From Ahrensia sp. (GTDB lineage Bacteria > Pseudomonadota > Alphaproteobacteria > Rhizobiales > Rhizobiaceae), in contig PAKZ01000003.1 of NCBI GenBank assembly GCA_002706335.1, forward strand, positions 105,125 to 169,124: a stretch of 64,000 bases of DNA, in the 5' to 3' direction. Both the position numbers and the translations under genes were made by a program. Below the pieces are notes generated by a model, which was not told the DNA's origin, did no database searches, and saw only the letters and a program-made list of their open reading frames with translations. Shown one piece after another: positions 1 through 9,795 of the stretch (its first letter is position 1; each line of letters starts with the position of its first letter).

Positions 1-5
1 CAAGG

Positions 6-2099
6 ATGACGCATAAGGCCACTTTCGGCAGGGCGGTCGCGAAAGACACCGGTGCCCGGCCGATCAGGTTGGGCGGCGGTGAAAGCGAAACGATCTCAAG
101 AGCCAGTGCGGAACCGTCCGACAGGCGGCTGCGCTCGAATCGTACCGCGTTTCTTCTCGCAGGCGATCTGATCGGTTTTTGCGGTCTTCTCGTCGTTTTC
201 GCGGCGACAGTTCTTTGGCCCGCTGATCCGGCGGCACTTTCCGCCCTGGGGTCCGAGATCAATATTCCACCGGTCCTAACGGACGTCGTGCAGCGTTTCA
301 CGGAGCTTTCGCGGCAGAATGTGAATGTCGCTGAAGTGCCGCTCGGGTGGTATTGCCTCGCATTTCTTGTGGTCGGCGTCATGGCCGCCCTGAACCGGCG
401 CTGGCTGCTGGTCGGCCTGACGACCGGTTTCATGTTTTTTCCATTTTCCGCGATAGGAATTATCGTCCCGGTCGTACCGCTGCTCGCCGCAGCTTTCGCC
501 GCCGCCACTGTGTTCGCGATCGCTGGCGGTCGGATCGCCAAGCTTGCGATGCTTCCCATTATTGGGGTGGTCTACGTCTTTTGCCTGTACATCGCCGTCA
601 ATCTGGTCCCGGACGGCAGCGCGCGCCTGAGCTACCGATCGATCCCGTTCGCCGAACTAATGACTGTCGACGGGCGGACGCTTGAAGGAAAGCTCGGTTT
701 CGGCGGCGGCGGTGAAGCGGAGGCGGCCCGTGCATTCGCCATGGCCCAGCAGCATGCGCTGCGTGGCGAACCGGATGCTGCCGCAAAAAGCATCGCCACG
801 GCAATGTCCGGCGGCTATCCCAACAATCTTTACGAAGCACGCATACTCGGATCCATCGAAGATTACATCACGATTTCCGGGGCGCGCGGCGACACTGCCA
901 GCGCGGCGCGGTGGGGACGCTATTGGACCGATACGGTTTTTGCCTGGCTGGCGCTCGTGCTCGGCTCGGTTCTGGCAATGGCCGCCCCTTTCAGTGAGAT
1001 AATCTCGACCGCGATGTCGGCGCGCCTCGAACGCATCTCCAGGTATCGGGCGGAGTTGACTGGCGGCCAGACGCCGCAGCCCGGGCATGATCTGGCGCCC
1101 GTGGCTTCACACCTGCATTCACTCGCTGTCGACGATGCGCGTCAAGCGATGGAGGCGATCACGCGAAGGCTCCATCGCTACCGGGTCGCACTCATCGCAT
1201 CTTTCTGGTTGTGTCTTTGTTGCGGTCTGCGCGCTTATGAGCTCCATCTCCCCGCCCCCGGCCAGAATACCGCGTTCGACACCATAGGGCTTGAAGGCCC
1301 GGTAGTTTATCTGGCGCAAGAGATGGGTCTGGCCGTGAAAGGCAGTCCGCATGGCGGCTCGCTTTTGGGCGCATTCTGGAGCCCCGCCAGCCTGCTGTTT
1401 ATCGCGCCCGCCGTCGGACTCCTCTTTCGCGCGTATCGAACCTTATCGTTCGTCGCACTGGTATCGATCGCGGCGATAGACCCTGGCCTGGGCGCCGTGT
1501 CGGGAAGCCCTGTCGCCAATACACTTCCGCTCGAGAGTGTGACGGATGAGTTCCGTCAATTCCTCGTGGAGGTGAATGCTGAAGGGAAGGATGTCGTACG
1601 AAAGGAGCTGGCCCACGACTCTTCTTCATCGGTTCAAAACCTCGGGCCATCCTTCCCGCCAATCGACCTTCCGGGGACGCCCAAAGCTGAAACATCGGCT
1701 CTGGCTCGTATGCCGGGTGGACAGGTACCAATCGAGGATGTGACCGCAGCGACCTTTGTTCTCGCGCAAATCGAGTATTTGAAGAACAGACCGGAGGAAA
1801 TGGTTCAATATCTCGAGGACGGGATCATACCGGGGCGCCTTGACGACAGGGCCGACCGGCAGCGATACGCTTTGATGCTGGATTGGGCGAAAGACCGCGG
1901 GGTAAACATCGGTTCCGATGTCCAGAAGATAGAACCTCTTTCCTTGCCATCCGTGACCCGCGTAAGAGGCCGGCTTCTCCTCGCGATTTCGATAACCGCC
2001 GGGATGGCCTCTGTCCTGTCACTGTTGTTCATGCTGATCGCGAGCAGGCGCGGAAAACGGATTGACGCGCTGGTGGCGCAGCGATCTTCGGCTGTATAG
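6..2099 (+). CDS. Uncharacterised multi-pass membrane protein
   Basis: 697-aa ORF with several hydrophobic segments in the N-terminal half, mid-protein and C-terminus; no family recognised. Confidence 0.6.
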   Translation: MTHKATFGRAVAKDTGARPIRLGGGESETISRASAEPSDRRLRSNRTAFLLAGDLIGFCGLLVVFAATVLWPADPAALSALGSEINIPPVLTDVVQRFTELSRQNVNVAEVPLGWYCLAFLVVGVMAALNRRWLLVGLTTGFMFFPFSAIGIIVPVVPLLAAAFAAATVFAIAGGRIAKLAMLPIIGVVYVFCLYIAVNLVPDGSARLSYRSIPFAELMTVDGRTLEGKLGFGGGGEAEAARAFAMAQQHALRGEPDAAAKSIATAMSGGYPNNLYEARILGSIEDYITISGARGDTASAARWGRYWTDTVFAWLALVLGSVLAMAAPFSEIISTAMSARLERISRYRAELTGGQTPQPGHDLAPVASHLHSLAVDDARQAMEAITRRLHRYRVALIASFWLCLCCGLRAYELHLPAPGQNTAFDTIGLEGPVVYLAQEMGLAVKGSPHGGSLLGAFWSPASLLFIAPAVGLLFRAYRTLSFVALVSIAAIDPGLGAVSGSPVANTLPLESVTDEFRQFLVEVNAEGKDVVRKELAHDSSSSVQNLGPSFPPIDLPGTPKAETSALARMPGGQVPIEDVTAATFVLAQIEYLKNRPEEMVQYLEDGIIPGRLDDRADRQRYALMLDWAKDRGVNIGSDVQKIEPLSLPSVTRVRGRLLLAISITAGMASVLSLLFMLIASRRGKRIDALVAQRSSAV

Positions 2100-2356
2100 A
2101 AATCTCAACCCTGACAGAGCATGATCTTCACATCGGGGAACATGTATTTGTGGAATAAGTGATCGCGGAAAGCACAAATCGTCAAAAAGCTTCCTTTACG
2201 GCAGGAAGATGATCGTCTGCTTTATGCGAGAATGCAAATAAACTGGCTCGCTGATATTCTTTGCTGAATTTGGCGCGCTTCGTGTTGCCTGTGAGCTGTA
2301 ATTCAGCCATATGCCCCTAATGAGAGCTAGACATACTTGATTGATTCCAACTATCG

Positions 2357-3358
2357 ATGACCATGCATCAAGCGACCGGTCTGGCAATTCTCGGCACGGG
2401 TAGAGCGTTGCCAAAACGCGAGGCATCTTCTGCAGAGCTCGACCGCACACACGGTTATGAACCAGGTTGGCTGGAGGCCAGGACCGGTGTTGCGACTCGC
2501 TATTTTTGCGATCACGAGAACCAGATCGATCTCGCCGCCGAAGCGGCACGCAAAGCGTTGGATGAGGCGGGGCTTCGCGCGCAGCACCTCGATGTGATCA
2601 TCTGTGCCGCGGCCGTGCCATATCAGCCCATCCCCGCCACCGCTCCCGCCGTTCAGCGCGCGCTGGGAATCGATGACGGCCAGTGTTTTGCGACAGATGT
2701 CAATTCAACATGCCTCGGCTTCCCGGTCGCCCTGCACCTGGCCGAAGGCTTGCTGGGCAACGCGCGGTATTCCAAAATTCTCGTCGTTTCCTCCGAGGTC
2801 GCGTCGCGCGGATTGCCATGGGAAGCGCAGCCCGGTGTCGCTGGATTGTTCGGCGATGGTGCGGGCGCCGCGGTCATTGGCGAAGGCGATCACTCGGGAA
2901 TTCTGGCAGCCCAGTTCGCGACATGGCCGTCGGGTTACGAGGCATGCACCATTGGCTCCGGTGGAACTCGGTTCGACTTCGAAAAAGAGGCCGAGCTTTT
3001 TGCCGCGAACAGCAAGTTTACGATGGATGGCAAGGAATTGTTTCGCCTCACGGCAAAACACTTCGGTTCTTTCGTGAGTGAACTTCTCGAACGCGCGAAC
3101 ACCAAGCGGGAGGATATTGTCCGGGTCATCGCGCACCAAGCCAGCCCCGGCGCTCTCGCACACATGGCCAAGATCTGCGATTTCCGCGAAGAGCAGGTCG
3201 TCAACATCGCCGCCCGGTTCGGCAACCAGATTTCCGCGTCGATCCCTTTCACCCTGGATTATGCACGGAAGACCGGCGCGGTCAGACGAGGTGACCGCAT
3301 CGTGATCCTGGGAACCTCGGCCGGAGTATCGTTTGGCGGCCTCGTCATGGATTTGTGA
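2357..3358 (+). CDS. 3-oxoacyl-ACP synthase III (KAS III/FabH-like) family protein
   Basis: KAS III fold; Cys-His-Asn triad visible in NSTCLGF, IAHQASP and FGNQISAS. Confidence 0.85.
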   Translation: MTMHQATGLAILGTGRALPKREASSAELDRTHGYEPGWLEARTGVATRYFCDHENQIDLAAEAARKALDEAGLRAQHLDVIICAAAVPYQPIPATAPAVQRALGIDDGQCFATDVNSTCLGFPVALHLAEGLLGNARYSKILVVSSEVASRGLPWEAQPGVAGLFGDGAGAAVIGEGDHSGILAAQFATWPSGYEACTIGSGGTRFDFEKEAELFAANSKFTMDGKELFRLTAKHFGSFVSELLERANTKREDIVRVIAHQASPGALAHMAKICDFREEQVVNIAARFGNQISASIPFTLDYARKTGAVRRGDRIVILGTSAGVSFGGLVMDL

Positions 3359-3361
3359 CGG

Positions 3362-4351
3362 ATGGTTCGCATTCTGGTCACCGGCGCGACTGGCTTTCTC
3401 GGCGGAGCGCTCGTGCGGAAATTGAGCCGTGACGGCGTTTGCGTGGTTGCGACAGGACGCAATCGCCAAAAGCTGGACGAGTTGCCATTGCCCGGCCGGC
3501 ACAGATTTGCGGCGGATCTGAACGCGCTCGATCCCGCAGATTTTCCTTCCCGGCTCGATGGTGTCACTACGATCATCCATTGTGCGGCCCTGTCGTCTCC
3601 GTGGGGCAGCTATGCCGATTTTCATGCCGCGAATATCACGGCGACGGAAAGGATGATCGCGCTCGCGAAGGGGCTGAAGGTCGAGCACTTCATCCATGTG
3701 TCCACGCCGGCGGTCTATTTCCGGTTCGAAGACCAACTGAATGTCATCGAGGACATGCCTCTGCCCGCGCCTGTGAACGCCTATGCGCACAGCAAGGGCA
3801 TCGCCGAAAACAAAGTCGCCGAAAGCGGGTTGCCCTACACGATCGTCCGCCCGCGGGGCATTTATGGGGCCGGCGACAATGCGCTCCTTCCACGCCTCTT
3901 GCGCGCCGCGCGTATCGGTCCGTTGCCGCGTTTTCGTCAGGGTCGCGCAGTCACGGACATTACCCATGTGGACGATGTGGTGGATGCTCTTTGTGCGATC
4001 GTGAAACGGCGAGACGAAGCGGCCGGTCGCGTATTCAACATATCCGGAGGAGAGGCGCTCTCTATCCGGACAATCGTTGAACGGGTCGGTGCTGCGAGTT
4101 CAACCGAAATCCGCTGGCGCGACCTGCCCATAATGCCCGTTCTTGCCGCTGTTCGGTTCAATGAATTTCTGGCCAGATTGCATCCGAGAAGACCAGAACC
4201 CCGGGTGACTGCGTATGGATTGGGGATTTTCGCGTTCTCGCAAACGCTTGACCTGTCGAATGCGCGTCGCCGGCTTGCTTGGCGTCCGAAAATCAACTTC
4301 GAGGAAGGGCTCGAGCGAACGTTCCGATCCGGATCGGTGCGGGCTTCATGA
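3362..4351 (+). CDS. NAD-dependent epimerase/dehydratase family protein
   Basis: N-terminal VTGATGFLGGAL Rossmann motif; YAHSKGIAE (YxxxK) catalytic motif; starts 3 nt after the KAS III stop. Confidence 0.85.
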   Translation: MVRILVTGATGFLGGALVRKLSRDGVCVVATGRNRQKLDELPLPGRHRFAADLNALDPADFPSRLDGVTTIIHCAALSSPWGSYADFHAANITATERMIALAKGLKVEHFIHVSTPAVYFRFEDQLNVIEDMPLPAPVNAYAHSKGIAENKVAESGLPYTIVRPRGIYGAGDNALLPRLLRAARIGPLPRFRQGRAVTDITHVDDVVDALCAIVKRRDEAAGRVFNISGGEALSIRTIVERVGAASSTEIRWRDLPIMPVLAAVRFNEFLARLHPRRPEPRVTAYGLGIFAFSQTLDLSNARRRLAWRPKINFEEGLERTFRSGSVRAS

Positions 4352-5187
4352 TCACGGCCGGCCCGCATTTCTTCACGACATCCATCCTCCCGGTCCGCGA
4401 AAGTCTGCTCCTGAAGGGTGGGACCCGTACCAGACTGCCGCTGCGCGTCCGGGTTGGTTATTTCCATCATCGGCGGCTGGGCCACACGCTGATCGATGCG
4501 GGTTACGGGGTGAGGGCTGCGCGGACGGATGGCAAGCCGGATCTTCTGCTTTCCGCATACCGGAAACTCATCAAGCCAAGCACGTTGAGCGATGACCCGC
4601 TCGGCGACGGATTGTTGCGGCTAGGTTTGCGAAAGAGCGATATCGAGACCGTGATCATCACGCATTTTCACGCCGACCACATCAGCGGACTTGCCGATCT
4701 TCCTGTCAGCCGAATCCTTTGCCCGAAGAGAGCGTGGGGTGCATTGAAAGCCAATAGTCGGCTAAGAAACGCGCTGGAGGGCGTTTTTGCGTCCCTGTTA
4801 CCCGAAGACTTCGAGGACCGGTTGGGCTTTCTTGAGGACGCGCAGGTTGTGCAAGCGCCGACCGAATTGGGTAACGGCCGTGACATTGCAGACGACGGCT
4901 CCGTCCTGGCCGTCGATCTGCCCGGCCATCTGGAAGGCCATACCGGCATCTGTTTTCCGAAGCTCGAAAAGCCGTTTCTCTACGCAACCGATGTACAGTG
5001 GCTTAAGCGAGCCGTCATGGAGGACCGGTGCCCCGGTTTTCCCGCCAGCATGATCTATCACCATCGCGGCGAGGCGATGCGCAGCGTTGAGAAAGTGCGC
5101 AGATTTGCGCGTGGCGGAGGAGATGTGGTCCTGTGCCACGACCCGGAACCGCATGCATTCGATCTGGACGCCGGGATCGAGCCATGA
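4348..5187 (+). CDS. MBL-fold metallo-hydrolase
   Basis: HFHADHISG metal-binding motif; ATGA overlap with the upstream stop, so a start at 4348 is preferred to the ORF-track start. Confidence 0.8.
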   Translation: MITAGPHFFTTSILPVRESLLLKGGTRTRLPLRVRVGYFHHRRLGHTLIDAGYGVRAARTDGKPDLLLSAYRKLIKPSTLSDDPLGDGLLRLGLRKSDIETVIITHFHADHISGLADLPVSRILCPKRAWGALKANSRLRNALEGVFASLLPEDFEDRLGFLEDAQVVQAPTELGNGRDIADDGSVLAVDLPGHLEGHTGICFPKLEKPFLYATDVQWLKRAVMEDRCPGFPASMIYHHRGEAMRSVEKVRRFARGGGDVVLCHDPEPHAFDLDAGIEP

Positions 5188-6455
5188 TCCCGCCCATCCT
5201 TTATGCATTGGCGTCTTATGCGCGAGTTCGCTCCTTTCCCCGCCGTATTCGTGACCGCCAGACGCTTCGAGCATGGCAGGCCAAACGGCTTAAGCAATGG
5301 CTGGCGCATGATGTGCCGAAAGTCAGCGCATTCCGGAAACTGGCGGGCTGTGGCTCCAAACTCGAGGATCTGCCGATCATGGAGAAATCCGACCTGATGG
5401 AGGATTTCTCGCGTTTCAACGTCCCGGATATAACGAACGCCCAGGGCTGGGAGGCGTTCAGCGGCTCAAGGCGTATCGGCGATTTCATCGTCGGGGCAAG
5501 CACAGGCACCTCAGGGAATCGCGGACTGTTCGTCATTTCGCATGGCGAACAGTTCTCGTGGCTCGGCGCGATCCTCGCAAAGGCGGTGCCCGATTTCTGG
5601 CGTCATCGCGACCGGATTGCCGTACTGCTGCCGCTCGATACGCCGCTCTATGACAGCGCGAATGCGACAGGAAGACTTGCACTGCGGTTCTTCGACATAA
5701 CTGACCCGCTCGGGAGTTACCTGACGACGTTGGTGGCTTTCGACCCGACTTTGCTGGTCGCTCCGCCGCGCATTCTGCGCCGTCTGGCCGAAGCGAATAC
5801 AACGTTGAGGCCGAGACGAATATTCTCCGCCGCAGAAAAGCTTGAGGATTTCGATCGCGCAATCATCGAGGGGGGCTTTGGTGTCGCTCTTGATGAAATC
5901 TACATGGCGACCGAAGGCCTGCTCGGTGTGACCTGCGCATATGGCCGTCTCCATTTGACGGAGGATTGCATGCATTTCGAGTTCGAGCCGGCGGGCGAAG
6001 ATCTCGTGGCGCCGATAATTTCCGACTTCAGCCGCAAGACGCAGATCATGGCGCGCTACCGGATGAATGACCTGTTGCGCCTCGACAGGGAGACATGCCC
6101 CTGCGGTTCTCCCCTCATGGTCGTACGGGAAGTGGTCGGTCGACAGGATGACGTGTTTTGCATGCCCGCTGTCGACGGGAAGCCGGTCGAATTGACGCCC
6201 GATATCCTGCGCAATGCGATTGTCGATACAGATCGCTGTATTGACGATTTTCTGCTCGTGCAGACAGGAGAACGGGCGTTGGAATTGCATTTGTCCGAAA
6301 AACTCTCGCTGCCAGTCAGGCAGGCCGTCCGGGCTAATCTCCTGGCGCTTCTCGATCGTCATGGTGCATCGCCGGACTGCCGCATCGAGATCCTGGCCCT
6401 CGAGCCGCATTCGAGGGGCAAACTCCGCCGCATCAGAAGGGAGTGGGCGGCATGA
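5184..6455 (+). CDS. Coenzyme F390 synthetase-related adenylate-forming enzyme
   Basis: VGASTGTSGNRG adenylation P-loop-like motif and PaaK/F390 synthetase-like layout; ATGA overlap with the MBL gene. Confidence 0.7.
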   Translation: MIPPILYALASYARVRSFPRRIRDRQTLRAWQAKRLKQWLAHDVPKVSAFRKLAGCGSKLEDLPIMEKSDLMEDFSRFNVPDITNAQGWEAFSGSRRIGDFIVGASTGTSGNRGLFVISHGEQFSWLGAILAKAVPDFWRHRDRIAVLLPLDTPLYDSANATGRLALRFFDITDPLGSYLTTLVAFDPTLLVAPPRILRRLAEANTTLRPRRIFSAAEKLEDFDRAIIEGGFGVALDEIYMATEGLLGVTCAYGRLHLTEDCMHFEFEPAGEDLVAPIISDFSRKTQIMARYRMNDLLRLDRETCPCGSPLMVVREVVGRQDDVFCMPAVDGKPVELTPDILRNAIVDTDRCIDDFLLVQTGERALELHLSEKLSLPVRQAVRANLLALLDRHGASPDCRIEILALEPHSRGKLRRIRREWAA

Positions 6456-6544
6456 CCGCTTCACCGTTCCGCAGGGCCGGGTTCCATGGGCGTTCGTATT
6501 CGAGCCGTGTCCCACGCGGCGAAATTTATTCTCAAACCCTGTGA
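6452..6544 (+). CDS. Putative 30-aa micro-ORF (MTASPFRRAGFHGRSYSSRVPRGEIYSQTL)
   Basis: ATGA overlap with the upstream gene; SD-like AAGGGAG 8 nt upstream; its TGA overlaps the GTG candidate start of the next gene (GTGA). Confidence 0.4.
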   Translation: MTASPFRRAGFHGRSYSSRVPRGEIYSQTL

Positions 6545-7617
6545 AGGGGGCTCCTTTGGATTTCTTTCAGAACCTGAACTTTTCGTCGTCAAATGAGGAC
6601 GGTGAACCCGAACTCGCGGCGCTCGAAGGCGCAAGCCGCATCATATGCCTGACGGGCTCAGGCACGCGGCCGCTGGACATGCTCCTCTCCGATGCCGAGG
6701 AGGTCATTGCTCTCGATATGAACCCGGCGCAAAACGCACTGCTGGCATTGAAGATGGCCGCCATCGAAAGCCTCGACTACGCCGAGTTCCTCGAATTTAT
6801 CGGCATTGCGGACAGCCGGTCCAGAGGGGGCTTCTATGACAGCATACGGGAACGCCTGTCGCCGGAAGTACGCGCGCATTGGGATGCCAACCGCTGTCTC
6901 CTGGAAGCAGGAGTGTGGAATGCGGGAAAGTGGGAGAAACTGCTTCGCTGGAACGCGCGGTTCCTGTCCTTCTTTCGCGGCAGGGCTGTCGACGAGCTGA
7001 TGGCGGCGCCGACGATCGAGGATCAGGCGCGCATCTGGCGACTGCGGTTCAGCGACAGCCGGCTTAGGCGGGCGATCGAAATGATTGGGCGCGACTGGAT
7101 ATGGCGATGGGTCATGCGGGAGCCGGCCGGAGAGTTTCTTCCGCCCCCGCGCGAGGTCGGCGAGCGTCTTGCAGCCGATTTCGAGAGGGCCGCGGGTTCG
7201 CATCTGTTCCGGGAAAGCGATTTCGCCACTCTCATTTTCCGCGGCGCGCTGAAGCCCGGTGGCGCCATGCCAATTCACCTGAGACCGGAATATTACCCGC
7301 AAATTAGGGATGGCTTGCCACGGTTGCGGATTGTCGAAGGAGGTCTTGCCGACCTTGCAAGCCTGGACATCGGCAAGGCCGACGGTTTTTCACTGTCCGA
7401 TTTCGGATCCTATTGCGGTTCGGATATCTACGCAGCCTGCTGGCAAGGCGTCCTCGCGGCCGCGGAGCCGGGCGCGCGGTACTGCGAGCGCATCTTCATG
7501 AACGACATGGAGGTTCCATTTGCCTCGATCAAGGTGGATCACGCGCTGTCGGACAACTTGTCGAAATCGGACAAGGCGATCATCTATCGTGTCCGCGCCG
7601 GCACGATCGAACGGTAG
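6541..7617 (+). CDS. DUF3419/BtaA-like S-adenosylmethionine 3-amino-3-carboxypropyl transferase family protein
   Basis: FFQNLNFSSSNEDG and ICLTGSGTRPLDMLL...ALDMNPAQNALLALKMAAI resemble BtaA-type SAM-binding regions; start could be GTG 6541 or TTG 6556 (preceded by AAGGGGG). Confidence 0.65.
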   Translation: MKGAPLDFFQNLNFSSSNEDGEPELAALEGASRIICLTGSGTRPLDMLLSDAEEVIALDMNPAQNALLALKMAAIESLDYAEFLEFIGIADSRSRGGFYDSIRERLSPEVRAHWDANRCLLEAGVWNAGKWEKLLRWNARFLSFFRGRAVDELMAAPTIEDQARIWRLRFSDSRLRRAIEMIGRDWIWRWVMREPAGEFLPPPREVGERLAADFERAAGSHLFRESDFATLIFRGALKPGGAMPIHLRPEYYPQIRDGLPRLRIVEGGLADLASLDIGKADGFSLSDFGSYCGSDIYAACWQGVLAAAEPGARYCERIFMNDMEVPFASIKVDHALSDNLSKSDKAIIYRVRAGTIER

Positions 7618-7625
7618 TCCAGGCT

Positions 7626-8720
7626 TTGGCGGAAGATCGCAACCGGATTGCCGGGGACTATGTCTCCGCCTTCATAAGGGATGGGCCGCAGGCATATATC
7701 GCGAACCTTGAGACGTCGGTCGATTTGTATCGATGGGGCGGGCACGTCCTGCCAATGACGATCAATGACGGCGGGCACGTTGGCACCTTCGTTTGCTCTC
7801 CGCGCATCGGCCTGATCGATTATACAAGAGAGGAGCTGGCGCGATTTCCAAACAGGGCCATTGTCCCCCTTCTTCGCACCATAGTCGACAGCGCCGGCGC
7901 CGTTCTTTCGCTGGCCAACATGAACAGGGTCGTTCACGTCAACAACTGGATGATGTCGACGAACCTTCCGGTCGATATCGATCCCGGCCTGGCTGGGTCG
8001 CAGACCGACAGTCTCGTTGCCCGTTTCCCCGACCATCTGCTGGCCATCCGGTCGCTGACCACACGGCACAGCGCGGAACTTATTGACGCGCTAAAGTCGG
8101 CTGGCTGGATGTTGCTGCCGAGCAGGCAGATATACCTCGTGGACGATGTCGAATCGCAACTCATGAAGCGCCGCGACGCGAGGCGCGACGAAAGGATCTG
8201 GCAAGACGGATCCTATGTTTATGAGGAACTGGAGGGTGTGAGCGAAGCCGACGCCGAGCGAATCGCGGAACTCTACCGCCTGCTCTATCTGGAGAAATAC
8301 TCATACCTCAATCCGGTCTATACCGCCCGGTTCGTGTCGATGACGCAGGAGATCGGACTGATCCGGTATCTGGTTCTGCGGGACGGCGAGGGTACAATCC
8401 AGGGGTTTGGCGGGATGCACCGGTTCGGCCGTCATGCGACGATGCCGCTGATCGGATACAACACCGCCGTAGCGCAAGAACACGGCTTGTATCGGTTGAC
8501 GTTCCATGCGGGCAGTCGATACGCGGCTCGCAATAGCCTCGCATTCAACATGTCTTCGGGAGCGGCTGCTTTCAAACTCAATCGCGGTGGGACGCCTGAA
8601 ATGGAGTTCACGGCATACTATTTCCGTCATCTGCCCCTGCAGCGCCGGATGCCTTTCGGTTTTCTTCGAATGATCGCCGACAAAGTGGGCGTTCCGATCC
8701 TGAGGCGATATCAACTCTGA
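7626..8720 (+). CDS. GNAT/FemAB-like acyltransferase family protein, last gene of the operon
   Basis: C-terminal half GNAT-like (YLVLRDGEGTIQGFGGM...); the true start is unclear and TTG 7626 is the nearest in-frame candidate after the upstream stop. Confidence 0.5.
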   Translation: MAEDRNRIAGDYVSAFIRDGPQAYIANLETSVDLYRWGGHVLPMTINDGGHVGTFVCSPRIGLIDYTREELARFPNRAIVPLLRTIVDSAGAVLSLANMNRVVHVNNWMMSTNLPVDIDPGLAGSQTDSLVARFPDHLLAIRSLTTRHSAELIDALKSAGWMLLPSRQIYLVDDVESQLMKRRDARRDERIWQDGSYVYEELEGVSEADAERIAELYRLLYLEKYSYLNPVYTARFVSMTQEIGLIRYLVLRDGEGTIQGFGGMHRFGRHATMPLIGYNTAVAQEHGLYRLTFHAGSRYAARNSLAFNMSSGAAAFKLNRGGTPEMEFTAYYFRHLPLQRRMPFGFLRMIADKVGVPILRRYQL

Positions 8721-8978
8721 TCGCCGCGCCGCCGAAATGCGAGCGTGAACCTTCCCAAAGAAATGGGTCCGCCGTCATGTTTAGGATGGGGCAAGTTCGG
8801 AAGGCACCCAATCCAATTGCTATCAGGCGGTCCGCCAATTCGTGCGGATGTCTGCGACGATTAGGCCGGGCACTCAACCGGCTGAGCACTGCCTATCGGG
8901 TGCTCTCGGCTTTCCAAGGTGCGCCGGACGACACGGCGCGATGAGTCCGGTTAGGGCACCGAGAAAACATTGAATGCG

Positions 8979-9725
8979 TCAGCGAATACCGAGGGCCTCG
9001 TTCACGTCGCGGATCGAGTCGTCGAGAAGTGTTTCCATGCGCTTACGCGCCAGGTCCGGCTCTCGCTGCCGGATCGCCTCCAGGACCTCGCCATGCTGCT
9101 TGAGCCGGTCTTCTTTGATCACAGCGGCCTCTGCGCCGCGCCAGCTCAGCCGGAAGGTGCTGATCATTGCGGCGTGGATCAACGCGCTGAACGCGCCGAT
9201 GAAATGGTTGTGGGTGGCGAACAGGATTTCCAGGTGAAAGCGCAGATCGGCCTCGACCAATTCGGCTTCGTTGTTCGCCTTGATCGCCATAGCCTCGTAG
9301 GCTTTCTCGATCTTGCGCAGTTCCTCCTCATCGCGAATCCCGGCGGCAAGCGCCGCCGCCGCCGGTTCGACCATGCGCCGCAAGGCATAAAGATCTCGGG
9401 CGATTTCCTCCGGCGGCTTGGTCTGCAGATGCCAACCGAGCACTTCGGCGTCGAGCATGTTCCAGAAGGCGGGCGGGCGCACGCTGGTACCAACCTTCGG
9501 CCGGGCGACGATCATGCCCTTGGCCGCGAGCTTGCTGTAGGCTTCGCGCAGCGCCGTTCTCGACACCGAATAACGTTTCAGCATGGACGCTTCGTCGGGC
9601 AGGCGCGTATCGGGCGGGAAAGTTCCATCGACGATCTCGCGCCCCAACCTGTTGAGCACGCCAACTCCGGCGCCTCCGCTCGGGTCGGCGAGGATGTAGG
9701 CGCGGTCGGAGATGGCTGTATCCAC
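8979..9725 (-). CDS. FadR-subfamily GntR transcriptional regulator
   Basis: N-terminal wHTH (LPDEASMLKRYSVSRTALREAYSKLAAKGMIVARPKVGTSV) plus an all-alpha FCD-type C-terminal domain. Confidence 0.85.
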   Translation of the reverse strand: MDTAISDRAYILADPSGGAGVGVLNRLGREIVDGTFPPDTRLPDEASMLKRYSVSRTALREAYSKLAAKGMIVARPKVGTSVRPPAFWNMLDAEVLGWHLQTKPPEEIARDLYALRRMVEPAAAALAAGIRDEEELRKIEKAYEAMAIKANNEAELVEADLRFHLEILFATHNHFIGAFSALIHAAMISTFRLSWRGAEAAVIKEDRLKQHGEVLEAIRQREPDLARKRMETLLDDSIRDVNEALGIR

Positions 9726-9795
9726 GTTCTTTTACCGGTTCAGTGGAGGGATAATTTCATGCCACGAGGCGACTGCCAATGCGTCTGACGAGTTT

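Noticed and set aside
8779-8944. Possible 55-aa ORF in the gap after the biosynthetic operon
   Set aside because: No clear SD, composition not protein-like, no supporting motif.
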